Source: Actinomucor elegans
Taxonomy: Eukaryota; Mucoromycota; Mucoromycetes; Mucorales; Mucoraceae
Length of the DNA: 64,000 nucleotides
Direction of reading: 5' to 3'
Assembly (NCBI GenBank): GCA_026027325.1
Contig: JAMSLZ010000004.1
Coordinates: 2,418,001-2,482,000 of the forward strand
Shown: in pieces, positions 11,394-22,000 of the stretch
Numbering within the stretch: the first letter of the stretch is position 1
How the letters are laid out: every line of letters starts with the position of its first letter
The notes under the pieces: generated by a model
Seen by the model: the letters and a program-made list of their open reading frames with translations, nothing else
Told to the model about the DNA's origin: nothing
Database searches by the model: none
Program-made: the position numbers and the translations under genes

Positions 11394-11899
11394 TGTTGTA
11401 AACGCTCATAATTATATTAATAAGAGAATACTGTACAGATAGAAAATCGTATAGATATCCTTATATATAGCTGCAGAAGTGTATAAAGCATTATTACCAA
11501 GAACCAGAATGTAAATGACTGTATTTGATTATGTTAAAATATCTTTATTTATATATCACTCTGAGCAAGTAGACGCTAATTGATAAATACTATCTCTCAC
11601 ACCAAATATTACATTCAATACTATTACCTTTGGATATATTGATCCCGACACTCCTCGCCGCTAATCTTGGTCCGCTCATTTGGTTATTATCCCTGGTCTT
11701 CTTTATACGCAGTCCAACCTTGTTCCTGGCAAATCGTAATATGAATTTAGAATCAAGTACCGACCGAGAAAAAGTATATAAGAGATGCGTTTTATCACCT
11801 TTTGACCAGTTAATCAATTCTTGATCTCTAATAAAAAACTATCCACAGTTTTAAAAGTATTTCTATCTTCCAAAATCTTTATCTACCACCTTTACAACA
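11394..11899 (+). repeat. 3' LTR-B of full-length Gypsy-B
   Basis: 506 bp, read as identical to the 5' copy. Immediately downstream is Gypsy-A integrase coding sequence. Confidence 0.92.
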
Positions 11900-12698
11900 T
11901 CCACAACAAACTTCTAATGACGATGAAGACCTGATTCTTCGAACATTAAAGTTTGCTGATTATATTACACCACCTAAAAATGAACGCGATAATCTCGTAT
12001 TTAAAGCACACCTTTTAGGACATTATGGTTTACAAAGCATCGAGAACCAATTACACCATGATGGTATTCACTGGACAAACATGCGAAAAGATATTCAACG
12101 AATCTTGGGCGAATGTACTGAATGCAATAGGTTCAACATATCCAAAGTTGGTTATCACCCACCAAAATCTGTATTGCCTGATCAACCACTTGATCATTGG
12201 TGTATGGATTTAGGTACTTTTGATGTCACCTCTTCCCGCGGCAATAACTTTATGTTAGTCATGGTAGACTATTATTCAAGGTTTACTGTTCTTAGAGCAC
12301 TACCTGATAAACATAGTACGACTATCGCTGCCGAACTTTTATCTATATTCTCGTTATTTGGCTTTCCAAAGATCTTGAATTCGGATAATGGTGCAGAGTT
12401 CACAGCTGATATTGTAGCAAAAATGATTGAGATGAGTGGCATTGATCGAAGACTTTCATTACCATACTCTCCTACGGGTAACTCGGTAAACGAAGCATAC
12501 AGTGGGTGGAAAAATGGTTCGGGTGTTTTCCAAAATTTTACAAAAAAAGGAATATACAGGGAACTACGAATCCTATCAACGCCAAACTAGCTTTATTAGA
12601 AAGCACAAACTATTATTAATGCATTTTCTTAATTTTGCACTGATTGGATAACTGAGTTCGTATATATCAGAGAGTAAAAATATAAGGTACACCCGAAC

Positions 12699-13035
12699 TG
12701 TCATGAACCAATCATTAGTCCACGTGCTTCCAAGACATCCATGCATCACGTCACGTTACCATGACTCATGTCTCTAGTTTCAGACGCGTAATCTGAAACC
12801 GTGAGATTGTTTCAGTTAGTGAAACAATCACCAATCAGACCCATGTTCCAAGTTGATTAAGTAATCCATGTTTCATCATTGAAAAGGTATAAATAAGATC
12901 TACATTTGTAGCCATCTTTACCTTTGTCAATTATCCTAGTCTTAACCCTAGTCATATTACTACTCAAATAAACTTACCTTTACCACTTACACTTGTCGAT
13001 ATTCTGTCCACGCCTTGTATAGCCAGTACCTGACA
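12699..13035 (+). repeat. Solo LTR-D inside Tc1-1
   Basis: 337 bp, TGTCATGAACC...AGTACCTGACA, with the 5-bp duplication CGAAC on both sides. The uninterrupted site exists in Tc1-1 copy 2 (ACACCCGAACCATTTTTCAG in opposite orientation), which proves the borders. A TATAAATA box lies near 12889. Confidence 0.92.
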
Positions 13036-13230
13036 CGAACCATTTTTCAGGGTCAAGCTTAGAAATCGAAACTTCTAGAAATCTCAGGATAAAAAGGCCC
13101 CAATGGATTACTAATTAATATTTGTGATTAATAATCACTATGTTGCGTCTCAAATTTAAAAAAAGTATAAAAAGAAGCGTTTTTGCTGAGAGATAAGCTC
13201 ACCAATTTTCAATTTTTTCACTTTTCAACT

Positions 13231-14262
13231 ATGACACGCTGCATTCCCAAAGATACTCAAAACAACATCAAAAACTTGTTGGAATCTGGCTATTCTTACT
13301 CCCAAATCATGAAGCGTATCCCTGGAGTCAAAAAAACTACGATCAATAGTTATAAACGCAAGTGGTTTCCAGAAATGAAGCCATTGCCATCTGGTCGCCA
13401 TGCCATTGTAAATGCTACAAGTCGCAATTACATTCGCAGGAAGCTTATACTTGGAACTTTTAAAACTGCCAAGGATGTAGAAAGGCACCTTGATGATCTA
13501 GGAATGAAAATAAGCTACTCTGGATGCTTGAAGTTGCTCAGATCGATGGATTTTCAAGCCGAGATAAAAAAAAAAAAACCTTTCCTTAGCAAAAAGCACA
13601 TGGTTCAAAGGTTAAACTGGGCCAAAGCCCATAGAAGTTGGACTAGCGATGACTGGAGGCGAATGATTTTCTCCGACGAGACCAAGATCAATGTTTGGGG
13701 CTCCGACGGCTGCAAGTATTTCTGGAGAAGACCTGATGATAAGCTCCAGTTCCATCATTTGGATCTTACTGTTAAGCATGGTGGTGGAAGCTTAATGATG
13801 TGGGGTTGCATCACTTACGATGGTCCTGGATATGCCTGCCAAATATTTGATGGTACTATGAAGAAGGAGGACTACATCCATATCCTAGAGACAACTTTAA
13901 AGGACACCATGGAGTGGTATGGATATGACCCCAAAGAAGTCTACTTCCAACAAGACAAGGACCCAAAGCATACTGCCAAGGCTACAAAGCAATGGTTCAA
14001 GGACAATGGTTTTAACATTGATTGGACATATAGTTGGCCACCCCAAAGCCCTGATTTAAATCCAATCGAGCATGTTTGGCATCACCTAAAGCTCAAACTT
14101 AGCGCTTATCCGGATAGGGCCAAAGGAGTCCATGATTTGTGGGAAAGAGTTGAAAAAGAATGGGATACTTTTACAAAAGAGGATTGCCAAAAGTATATTG
14201 ATAGTATGCCAAAAAGAATCGAAGCAGTTATTAAAGCAAAAGGTGGATATACGAAGTACTAG
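13231..14262 (+). CDS. Tc1/mariner transposase, DD37E type
   Basis: 343 aa from ATG 13231. Upstream in-frame codons to 13183 have no ATG, so this start is preferred. N-terminal helix-turn-helix region (about 1-110), then a DDE domain: first Asp in FSDETKINVWGSDG, second in FQQDKDPKHTA, Glu in PPQSPDLNPIEH. There are 37 residues between the second Asp and the Glu, so it is DD37E rather than the DD34E of classic Tc1. No stop or frameshift. The same protein is encoded at 33948-34979 on the minus strand, implying recent transposition. It should bind the element's terminal repeats and cut at TA (family knowledge). Confidence 0.93.
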   Translation: MTRCIPKDTQNNIKNLLESGYSYSQIMKRIPGVKKTTINSYKRKWFPEMKPLPSGRHAIVNATSRNYIRRKLILGTFKTAKDVERHLDDLGMKISYSGCLKLLRSMDFQAEIKKKKPFLSKKHMVQRLNWAKAHRSWTSDDWRRMIFSDETKINVWGSDGCKYFWRRPDDKLQFHHLDLTVKHGGGSLMMWGCITYDGPGYACQIFDGTMKKEDYIHILETTLKDTMEWYGYDPKEVYFQQDKDPKHTAKATKQWFKDNGFNIDWTYSWPPQSPDLNPIEHVWHHLKLKLSAYPDRAKGVHDLWERVEKEWDTFTKEDCQKYIDSMPKRIEAVIKAKGGYTKY

Positions 14263-14290
14263 CTATGATTAGCATCGACCCTGAAAAATG

Positions 14291-14654
14291 TGTTATATCG
14301 AATATAATAAAGACTGTAAAAATAACCAGACTGATAAAACGAATTGATTTATTAAAGCATTAAAATGATGAGCTATTTATACAAAATTGAAGTTCGGATT
14401 TAACTTGATATTATAGACGATTGAGTTAGTCAAAGACTGCGCTCATGGAGTTAACAAGGATTTATAGTAATCCATTCTAGTACGACTTTATATTCGGTGA
14501 TAGATAGTTTATGAAGGTTAGTTGCACTAAGCATTGATTTCCATATATATCTCTTAACCGACGTTACAAAGCTGTCAAAGCACAAGCTGAGTATAAGCAT
14601 TGTCGAACATTGACCTGATTGGTGACGGACACTGAACAAGTCATGTTTACAACA
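14291..14654 (-). repeat. Solo LTR-A inside Tc1-1
   Basis: 364 bp in reverse orientation with the 5-bp duplication AAATG on both sides. The empty site is seen in Tc1-1 copy 2, so the insertion happened after Tc1-1 landed here. Confidence 0.92.
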
Positions 14655-15059
14655 AAATGGTTCGGGTGTATACTATTTTTTTAATCTCAATTTAAATAAA
14701 CCTCCGCTAATATAGGGATATCATATTCCGGCATATAATTGATATTGGCTTCAGCTTTCTAACAAAGTTAGTTTTACATTGATCAGATTAATAGTTCTTG
14801 TTTTATTCCAGATTATATAAAATTTTGGAAAACACCCGAACCATTTTTCCACCCACTGTATGTCGGTTTGGCAAAACGTACAATTGTTAAGGAATTACGC
14901 GGTAAAGGCGCTGACTGGGATTATTATTTGAATTATTGTCAATACGCTATGAATTGTAAATACGCACGGTTACATAAGTCTCGTCCTTATACAGTGTTAT
15001 TCAATAGACAACCAAATGGCTTTGAAGACTACTCAAATACTAAACCTGTATTGCAACTA

Positions 15060-16719
15060 CTGTATGCGAAAAAAGGGTTTCAATGTTTTCCAATTTTGAA
15101 TATTTCATCATATAAGCAGCTTATAACTCTATAAAACAAACATGTTACTTAGAGAAAGTTGTAGAAGAAATGAAGGGCTTTCAGATGATATATGCTTTGT
15201 TCTTAACAAACAAAAGTTTATTAGTACTTATATAAGTGTAAAGTTAAAAAGTAAAAAATTAAGCTTGCTAAAAATTACGGGAAAAAAATTAATAATTTGT
15301 TTGTTGACCTTTACTTTTTATAACAGCTTCAATTCTACCAGGCATGCTATCAATATATTTCGGGCAGTCCTCCTTAGTAAATTTATACCACTCTATATTG
15401 ATCCTCTTTTCTAGTTCTTCTACAGTATGAGGTTTACTTGGGTACTGTCCCAAACGGTTTTTCAATTGGTGCCATATATGTTCAATTGGGTTCAAATCCG
15501 GGCTTTGTGGTGGCCAGTTATAAATTTGGTCCACATTGAACTTGTTTTTGGGAAACAACTTTTTAGCAATAGTTGATCTATGAGGAGTGGCCTTGTCTCG
15601 TTGAAAACGAACATGTTTTGAATCCAACTCATAATAGTCTAAGGTATCTTTAAGTGATGACTGAAGTATTTCAACGTACAAAGATGAATTTATCGAGCCT
15701 TCAATGATTGTAGTACCATAACCAGGGCCTTTCGCTGTTATACAAGTCCAAAACATGACACTACCCCCTTCCTACTGAATTTGGAGATCTAAATAGTGAG
15801 GGCGAACAACATCATTTAGCTGAGACCAATAGTACTTAATACCGTCTGAAGTCCAAATGTTAACCTTTGTTTTGTCTGAAAATATCCACTTACGCCAGTC
15901 GTCCTTGGCTAACACGCTATGTTGTTTAGCCCACGCAAGTCGCTTTTTTCTATTGCTTTCGGAGATAAAATCAGACTCCTGCTTTCTATTTGCTTTGAAG
16001 CCCATAGAATGAAGCATTAACTGAATGCTCCTGATTGTCATATTAATTCCAACTGAAATAAGATAAGCCTTTATATCTTGTGGTGATTTGAATTGACCGG
16101 TTTTCATCTTATTTCGAATGTATTTCTTTGTTGCATTGCTTACTGAACATGGCCTTCCAGTGATAGCAAGCTTCGTAATAGGAAAAAACTTTGCTTTATA
16201 TCTACTAATAGTGGCTAGAGAAATATTTGGTAGTTGTTTCTGAATTCTTGAGTATGGAGTGCCTGTTGACAACAGTGACTTGAGAGTGTCTTGCTTATCT
16301 TTAGTAATAGAACGAACCATGATGTTAATTTTTTTATAAAAAAAAAAGTGATGAAAATATTCAATTTGGACAGGAAGAGCCAGCTTCTTTTACTCTTTAT
16401 TTTAATTTCCCTATTCATAAAGAACGTCCCATTGTTTTGGAACATGTTTTAAATTTCTTCGATAGCTCAATTTAAAACAATTTTATGCGACGCTAAGTAA
16501 TGACGAATTTTGAAAAATCAAAAAATCAAAATTTCTCAAATTCGCCTTAGCTCCGTAGTGTTAAATAGAGTTCGCAATAAAGGAAAACCTATAGAAAAAA
16601 AGTCCAAAGTTTTAGCTCTCTATTGATACTAACATCAACTGCATAGTTTTATTTTAGACAGCTATATGAAGAGAAAAAGATTAATTTATAAAACATTGAA
16701 ACCCTTTTTTCGCATACAG
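15060..16719 (-). mobile_element. Tc1-2 copy 1 (DD37E Tc1/mariner), dead transposase
   Basis: 1660 bp, termini CTGTATGCGAAAAAAGGG / CCCTTTTTTCGCATACAG flanked by TA. It interrupts the Gypsy-A polyprotein between PVLQL and EETDTK; excision restores the frame. It encodes a minus-strand transposase with an in-frame TAG. A second, more decayed copy is at 42049-44213. Confidence 0.9.
15289..16320 (-). pseudogene. Tc1-2 transposase with one in-frame TAG
   Basis: Starts at ATG 16320 (MVRSITKDKQDTLKSL). An N-terminal helix-turn-helix half is followed by a catalytic domain with FSDKTKVNIW (first Asp; the usual Glu of SDET is Lys here), FQRDKATPHRS (second Asp) and PPQSPDLNPIEH (Glu), DD37E spacing. 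A single TAG after LDLQIQ, just before the EGGSVMFW motif, splits it into 182 and 155 codons. The copy at 42954 has the same TAG, so the stop pre-dates the duplication of these two copies. Ends NY-stop at 15289. Confidence 0.88.
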
Positions 16720-16721
16720 TA

Positions 16722-17192
16722 GAAGAAACTGACACGAAAATGATTGATGAAAAATTCAAATTTGTCAATGAAGTCGTTATACCAGCATTGTCTAAACGCA
16801 TAAGAGATACGCAAGAACGTGATCACGACAGATTCGTAAAAACGCATAGGATTGTAACTAAGCAGTTTCCTGTTGGAAGTAAAGTTATGATTAAGAATGT
16901 AACACGATTAAGCAAATTAGATGCGCGTAATCTCGGTCCATTTTATATACATGGAATCACAAAGAACGGTAGCTATATCTTGAAAGATAAAGCGGGTACT
17001 CTCTTGTCTAGAGATGTACCTACATCGCATATTATATTCATCTCCTCAGATAATATATCTACTGAAGAATATCAAAAGCTTAAAGAAGATCACTTTGAAA
17101 TACAAGCAGTCATTGATCATTCTGGATCACCTGGTAATTATTTATACAGAGTCAAATGGAAAGGATATCCAAACGATGAAGATGATACATGG
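16722..17192 (+). pseudogene. Gypsy-A polyprotein piece: C-terminal integrase to chromodomain
   Basis: Third piece of the split Gypsy-A frame, open through DEKFKFVNEVVIPALSKR, the FPVGSKVMIKN barrel region and the first two thirds of the chromodomain. It is cut by LTR-B in the Trp codon context DDTW. Confidence 0.8.
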
Positions 17193-17700
17193 TGTTGTAA
17201 AGGTGGTAGATAAAGATTTTGGAAGATAGAAATACTTTTAAAACTGTGGATAGTTTTTTATTAGAGATCAAGAATTGATTAACTGGTCAAAAGGTGATAA
17301 AACGCATCTCTTATATACTTTTTCTCGATCGGTACTTGATTCTAAATTCATATTACGATTTGCCAGGAACAAGGTTGGACTGCGTATAAAGAAGACCAGG
17401 GATAATAACCAAATGAGCGGACCAAGATTAGCGGCGAGGAGTGTCGGGATCATTATATTCAAAGGTAAAATAGTATTGGATGTAATATTTGGTGTGAGAG
17501 ATAGTATTTATCAATTAGCGTCTACTTGCTCAGTGTGATATATAAATAAAGATATTTTAACATAATCAAATACAGTCATTTACATTCTGGTTCTTGGTAA
17601 TAATGCTTTATACACTTCTGCAGCTATATATAAGGATATCTATACGATTTTCTATCTGTACAGTATTCTCTTATTAATATAATCATGAGCGTTTACAACA
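17193..17700 (-). repeat. Solo LTR-B inside the Gypsy-A chromodomain
   Basis: 508 bp in reverse orientation, TGTTGTAAAGG...GTTTACAACA, with the duplication CATGG on both sides. It is diverged from the array copies (for example CATTATATTCAAAGG in place of GATATATTGATCC on the other strand), so it is an older insertion. Confidence 0.92.
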
Positions 17701-17867
17701 CATGGGAACCTCCATCACACTTCGATTCAAAGAAACCAATTGAAATATATTGGGGACGTCGCAATGCTGATCATAAGCAATCCTCTTCCAAGAAACGTAA
17801 GGCTCCTATGACAGTCAACACACGTAAGATAGCTACTCGGAACAAACGCAGTAGAAACCAACAATAG

Positions 17868-18097
17868 ATCATAGACTTTCTATACAGTCTTGTTTGTTAT
17901 TCTTCTTTTCCTTCACTTTTATCCTACGGGTTTTTTTACATAAGGTTTTTATCGAGGAATAACTACGATCAGTTCATTACAAGGCAAAAGGACACGCACC
18001 GAAGTATGTAACTTCCTATTAACTTATGCACATTATAGACTACACCTAGTAACAATGCAAACACTCTTAGTATAAGCAACTGTCTAGAAGGGGGCAA
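17868..18097 (+). other. Gypsy-A 3' untranslated region and polypurine tract
   Basis: Non-coding stretch after the chromodomain tail stop, ending in the purine tract AGAAGGGGGCAA directly before LTR-A. Confidence 0.7.
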
Positions 18098-18341
18098 TGT
18101 TGTAAACATGACTTGTTCAGTGTCCGTCACCAATCAGGTCAATGTTCGACAATGCTTATACTCAGCTTGTGCTTTGACAGCTTTGTAACGTCGGTTAAGA
18201 GATATATATGGAAATCAATGCTTAGTGCAACTAACCTTCATAAACTATCTATCACCGAATATAAAGTCGTACTAGAATGGATTACTATAAATCCTTGTTA
18301 ACTCCATGAGCGCACAGTCTTTGACTAACTCATCGTATATA
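18098..18341 (+). repeat. 3' LTR-A of Gypsy-A, left part
   Basis: First 244 bases of LTR-A, interrupted at a TA by Tc1-3. The remaining third of the LTR resumes at 35426 (TAATATCAAGTTAAATCCG), 17 kb away. Confidence 0.9.
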
Positions 18342-18694
18342 CAGTGACCAGCAAAACTGTTACAATGTTTTCAGTTTTTGAACATAATCGCTTATATCTC
18401 CACGAGATCGCTTTCATACTAAATGAGAAATAGCTTATTCTGAAGCCCAAGTTATCGGCTTTATTAAGAATGTTTCGGATTTGTGACTGCGTTAGTATTT
18501 TCGGAGAAATAGATTGAGAAATGAGAGGACAACATTGTAACAGTTTTGCACGGCTAGGCTCATTATTATACTAAGTCACTTTATTCAATTTTAATAGTCA
18601 GTCCAGTGCCCTTTTCTTCTGATACATTGTTCAATACGACGTGGCATGCTATGGATGACATTTCGGCACTCTTCCTTGTCTATAACGTCGTACC

Positions 18695-18979
18695 TGTGGT
18701 GAAATCCACATATAACATTCTGCATTATATTAAAAAGACGGGATTCATTTAATAACTATCCATCAAAAGAGGGAGTTTTGAATCACCGCTGAAAATACAA
18801 TTAATGAAGAATGAACATAGATTAAAAAGACCTTTGATTGTTACTAAGAGACCATTTCTTTGGAAGTATAAATACAAGAGATACAAGCTAGATAGAAAAA
18901 CTTAACTCACTTTGAATCAATAAAACCCCATAAAACGGTTCTAACTGATTCACTCGCTTTTTATTCAATTTTTACCGCA
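18695..18979 (+). repeat. 5' LTR-C of Gypsy-C
   Basis: 285 bp, TGTGGTGAAATCC...TTTTTACCGCA. A TATAAATA box lies near 18868. Other copies: 31777, 35505 and 37959 (partial). Confidence 0.92.
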
Positions 18980-19011
18980 TTTTTTTCAGTTATACCTATA
19001 AAAATCTTACT

Positions 19012-22000
19012 ATGTCTCAATCAAACTCTACTCCAGTTACTATGCCTGGTTCTCCTCTCTCTGAAACTATCAATGTTGATATCCCTAATCAACTCAATGA
19101 TAACATGGACGGTGTTGAAATGGGTGATGCTAATGATGTCTCCCCCACCACTTCCGTTGTTCAAACTGCTTTTGGTCAAGGTGCTACTAATACTGAAGCT
19201 AGTCAAGACACTGCTGCCAATGTTGTATCTGACTCTTCGATTGCAATCAAATCATTGATGGCTCGAAGAGCTGAAGCTATTCAGCGTTACACCAGCCTAC
19301 TCACCGGTAACGGGGTAGAACAATTGGGTAATGAACCTGACGCTTATGAACAAACTTTGGGACAGTTGATCAAGAATATTGACACTTACAATCATCACAT
19401 TGATGTGATGACAGCAACAATTGCCAAGAAAAGTCAACCAATTACTGCTAGTACTGAATCCACTGAAACACAAGGAACTACTAATGGTGCCTCGTCGTTT
19501 ACTTTTCGTTTGACTCCAGGTGATTTGCCTAAATTCCAATTGAAAGGCGACACGGTATACTATCCTGGTGAGGATTCATACGACTCGGTTGAACATTTTT
19601 TGCGTACTTTTGAGAAGACAATCTCATCTTCCGGGTATAAGGTGGAAAACATCTGGAAACAGTGCATCGAAGCCACTTTAGCCATGGACTATGACACCTG
19701 GATGAATGGTGATCTTTTTGCCCAATCTTCTTGGGATGATGCCAGACAACTCTTCCTGTCAACCTTTGGCGGTGTCCAAGACAAGTTGGTTGCTCGTCGC
19801 CGCGTTATGAATATGCGTATCCGACCTAATGAAACGGTCAATGGTTTCAACCTTCGCTTTTCTCGCGCTGCTAGTGAAGCCGGATACAGCAAATTTGACT
19901 CTACTATTGCCGATGCCTTTTTGTGTGCCTTCCCTCAATCTTGGCAAACACAAATTAACACTGTGTTGCACTCACGAGGAAAAGATTCAAGCTCTTGGAT
20001 TGTAAGTGATATCGCTGCAGCCGCATTAAATGTATATGGTCAACAAGTACCTGGTGACCTTGTCAACAATTCTGGTACTGGTATGTCTTCTTCTTCTGGT
20101 AGCAGTTCTACGTCCACAATCAACAAGGGAAAGCGCAGAGCTGATGGTTTTGGTTCTGGTTCTGGTACTGGCTCTGGATCTGGATCTGGTAAAAGACGCA
20201 CTTCTGGGCCATATTTTTGCCCACGACATGGAGGCAGTCGATCCAACCATGATGACAAGGACTGTTACAGTGCTTCCAAGAAACCTACTTCGTTCGCTGC
20301 TGGACCTTCTTCGTCCAATTCTACCACGTCTTCTCGTTCTGGCTCTGCTACTTCTTCCGGGCCAAGGTCTATAACGTTCTTGGGAAATACCAACGCACCA
20401 TTCAGGGCAAATGGTAATAACCCTTGCCGTTATTGCAAGAAACCTTGGTTCCGTGGGCACTCCTGTGCTGAATACCACCAAGCTATGAGGGCCAGCAATG
20501 GACCTTCTGTGCTGGCTATCAGGGCAAATAACGGTACCAACACTTCTGCTTCCGAAGAGGAAGACAAGAAGGTAAAAGAGGCCATGGAGGACCTTAACTA
20601 CGACTGTAAGTTTGATGATGATGAATCACAAAACACAAGAAGTACTTTTCAACTAATGACTCCTATTTATATAGAGGGCAGCCGTTTTGTGGCAAGAATA
20701 GATACTGGTAGTGATACATCCTGCTTCAATAAAAAACAATTAAATAAAGACTTCTCTGATGTACACATAAACAAAGTCGATGGTTATTTAAACTTCTTAG
20801 CACTTAATGGCAAAGGAGAAGGTAGTAAAGCTAAAAGGATCGGTAAAACACGACCTATGACTATTACATACACGAACAATATATCTTTTAAACATGCCTT
20901 CGAAGTCGTAGAGTTTAGTGATATAATGCAAACTGAATTTGACGTATTATTGGGCACTGATATATTACCAAAGATGAATATTTATCTTGGAGGCGTTGCT
21001 TTTAACTGGCCTAATGACATTGCAAAAGAAAGTAAACAGTTTGAAAACGTTAACTTCGATAATGACAAGCATTATGACCCTGACAATGCACTATACGGAA
21101 ACACTGAACAAAGAAAAGAGTATATGAAAATGATTCAGGCTTCAATTAACAAAAATATGAATATAAAACCTAAAGCTGTTTGTACCATTCCTGAATCAAT
21201 CGTAAAGATTCCGATGAAGAATGTTGCTAATTGCTATGTAAGACAATACCCATTACCTGTTCATGCGAAAGCAGAAATAGAAAAACAACTTAAAGAATGG
21301 TTGGATAATGGTATAGTCGAAAAAGCTAAGCCTAGCGCTAAGTTTCATTCACCACTATTAGCTGTACCTAAGAAGGATGAAAACGATAAGCTTACAAAGC
21401 TCCGCATTTGTTGTGACTTACGAAAAATCAATTCATCTATATCAGAAGACTTGCAAGAGAATTTTGCTGTACCAAAAATTACGGAGATCTTCGATAGAGT
21501 GTCAAAAAAGGCAAAAATCATGTCTAAAATCGATCTCAAACAGGCTTATTACTCTTTCGCTGTTGATGAGACTAGTAGAGAAGTACTATCATTCTCTTAT
21601 AATCATATAAACTACCATTGGTGTCACGCTCCTTACGGACTAAAATTTCTTACAAGCCAATACTGCAAGGTCATGAACATCTTGTTAGGTGACTTAGAAG
21701 GAGTGGAAACATATGTAGATGATTGTGTACTCTATAGTGAAACAATAGAAGAACACATCGATCTGATAAACACAGTGCTGGAGAAATTGACTTCTGTAAA
21801 CTTGAAGATCAATCCCGACAAATGCACATGGTTTCAGACATCATTATACTTATTGGGCTTTATCGTTGGACCTGGTATTACAAAGATCGATCATAGACGA
21901 CTTTCAAACATTGATAAATGGCCAATTCCTAAAAATGCTGCACAAGTACGAAGTATTATGGGTGTGATTTCTCATTTAAGGGATTACTGTCCTATGCTTA

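Larger units (their letters stand above)
5734..11899 (+). mobile_element. Gypsy-B: full-length, intact Ty3/Gypsy chromovirus
   Basis: 6166 bp with apparently identical 506-bp LTRs at 5734-6239 and 11394-11899, a single uninterrupted polyprotein (6285-11210), and a purine tract (GGTGGAGGATAA) just before the 3' LTR. There is no TGG-type tRNA primer site after the 5' LTR, only oligo-T. The left flank is GTTAG inside another Gypsy-B copy; the right flank is Gypsy-A integrase DNA beginning TCCAC. The two flanks do not match, which points to recombination through LTRs after insertion. Identical LTRs plus an open frame suggest recent, possibly current, activity. Confidence 0.9.
12500..14858 (+). 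mobile_element. Tc1-1 copy 1 (DD37E Tc1/mariner), carrying two solo LTRs
   Basis: Inverted termini CAGTGGGTGGAAAAATGG / CCATTTTTCCACCCACTG flanked by TA on both sides. Inner repeats TGAAAAATGGTTCGGGTGT lie about 200 bp inside each end. It contains a transposase (13231-14262), a solo LTR-D (12699-13035) and a solo LTR-A (14291-14654). Without those insertions and their duplications it is about 1648 bp, matching the clean copy at 33722-35368 (1647 bp). It interrupts the Gypsy-A integrase at a TA; removing it restores the frame. Confidence 0.92.
11900..17867 (+). pseudogene. Gypsy-A integrase and chromodomain, split into four pieces
   Basis: The pieces are 11900-12499, 14861-15059, 16722-17192 and 17706-17867. 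With one copy of each target duplication removed, the frame is continuous. It has an HHCC zinc site (HLLGHYG...CTECNRF), catalytic motifs in CMDLGTFD, SDNGAEF and the Glu of SVNEAY, then LAKRTIVKELRGKG, the linker, and a chromodomain (YRVKWKGYPNDEDDTW) ending in a basic tail and TAG at 17865-17867. The interruptions are Tc1-1 (after the GAA-GCA codons of the catalytic Glu), Tc1-2 and a solo LTR-B inside the chromodomain. Reverse transcriptase and RNase H coding that should precede it is absent. A polypurine tract and the 3' LTR-A follow, so this is the 3' half of Gypsy-A. Confidence 0.85.

Noticed and set aside
18113..18301. 62-aa frame beginning MFSVRHQSGQ at several places
   Set aside because: Entirely within LTR-A; repeated with the LTR, so not independent evidence for a gene.
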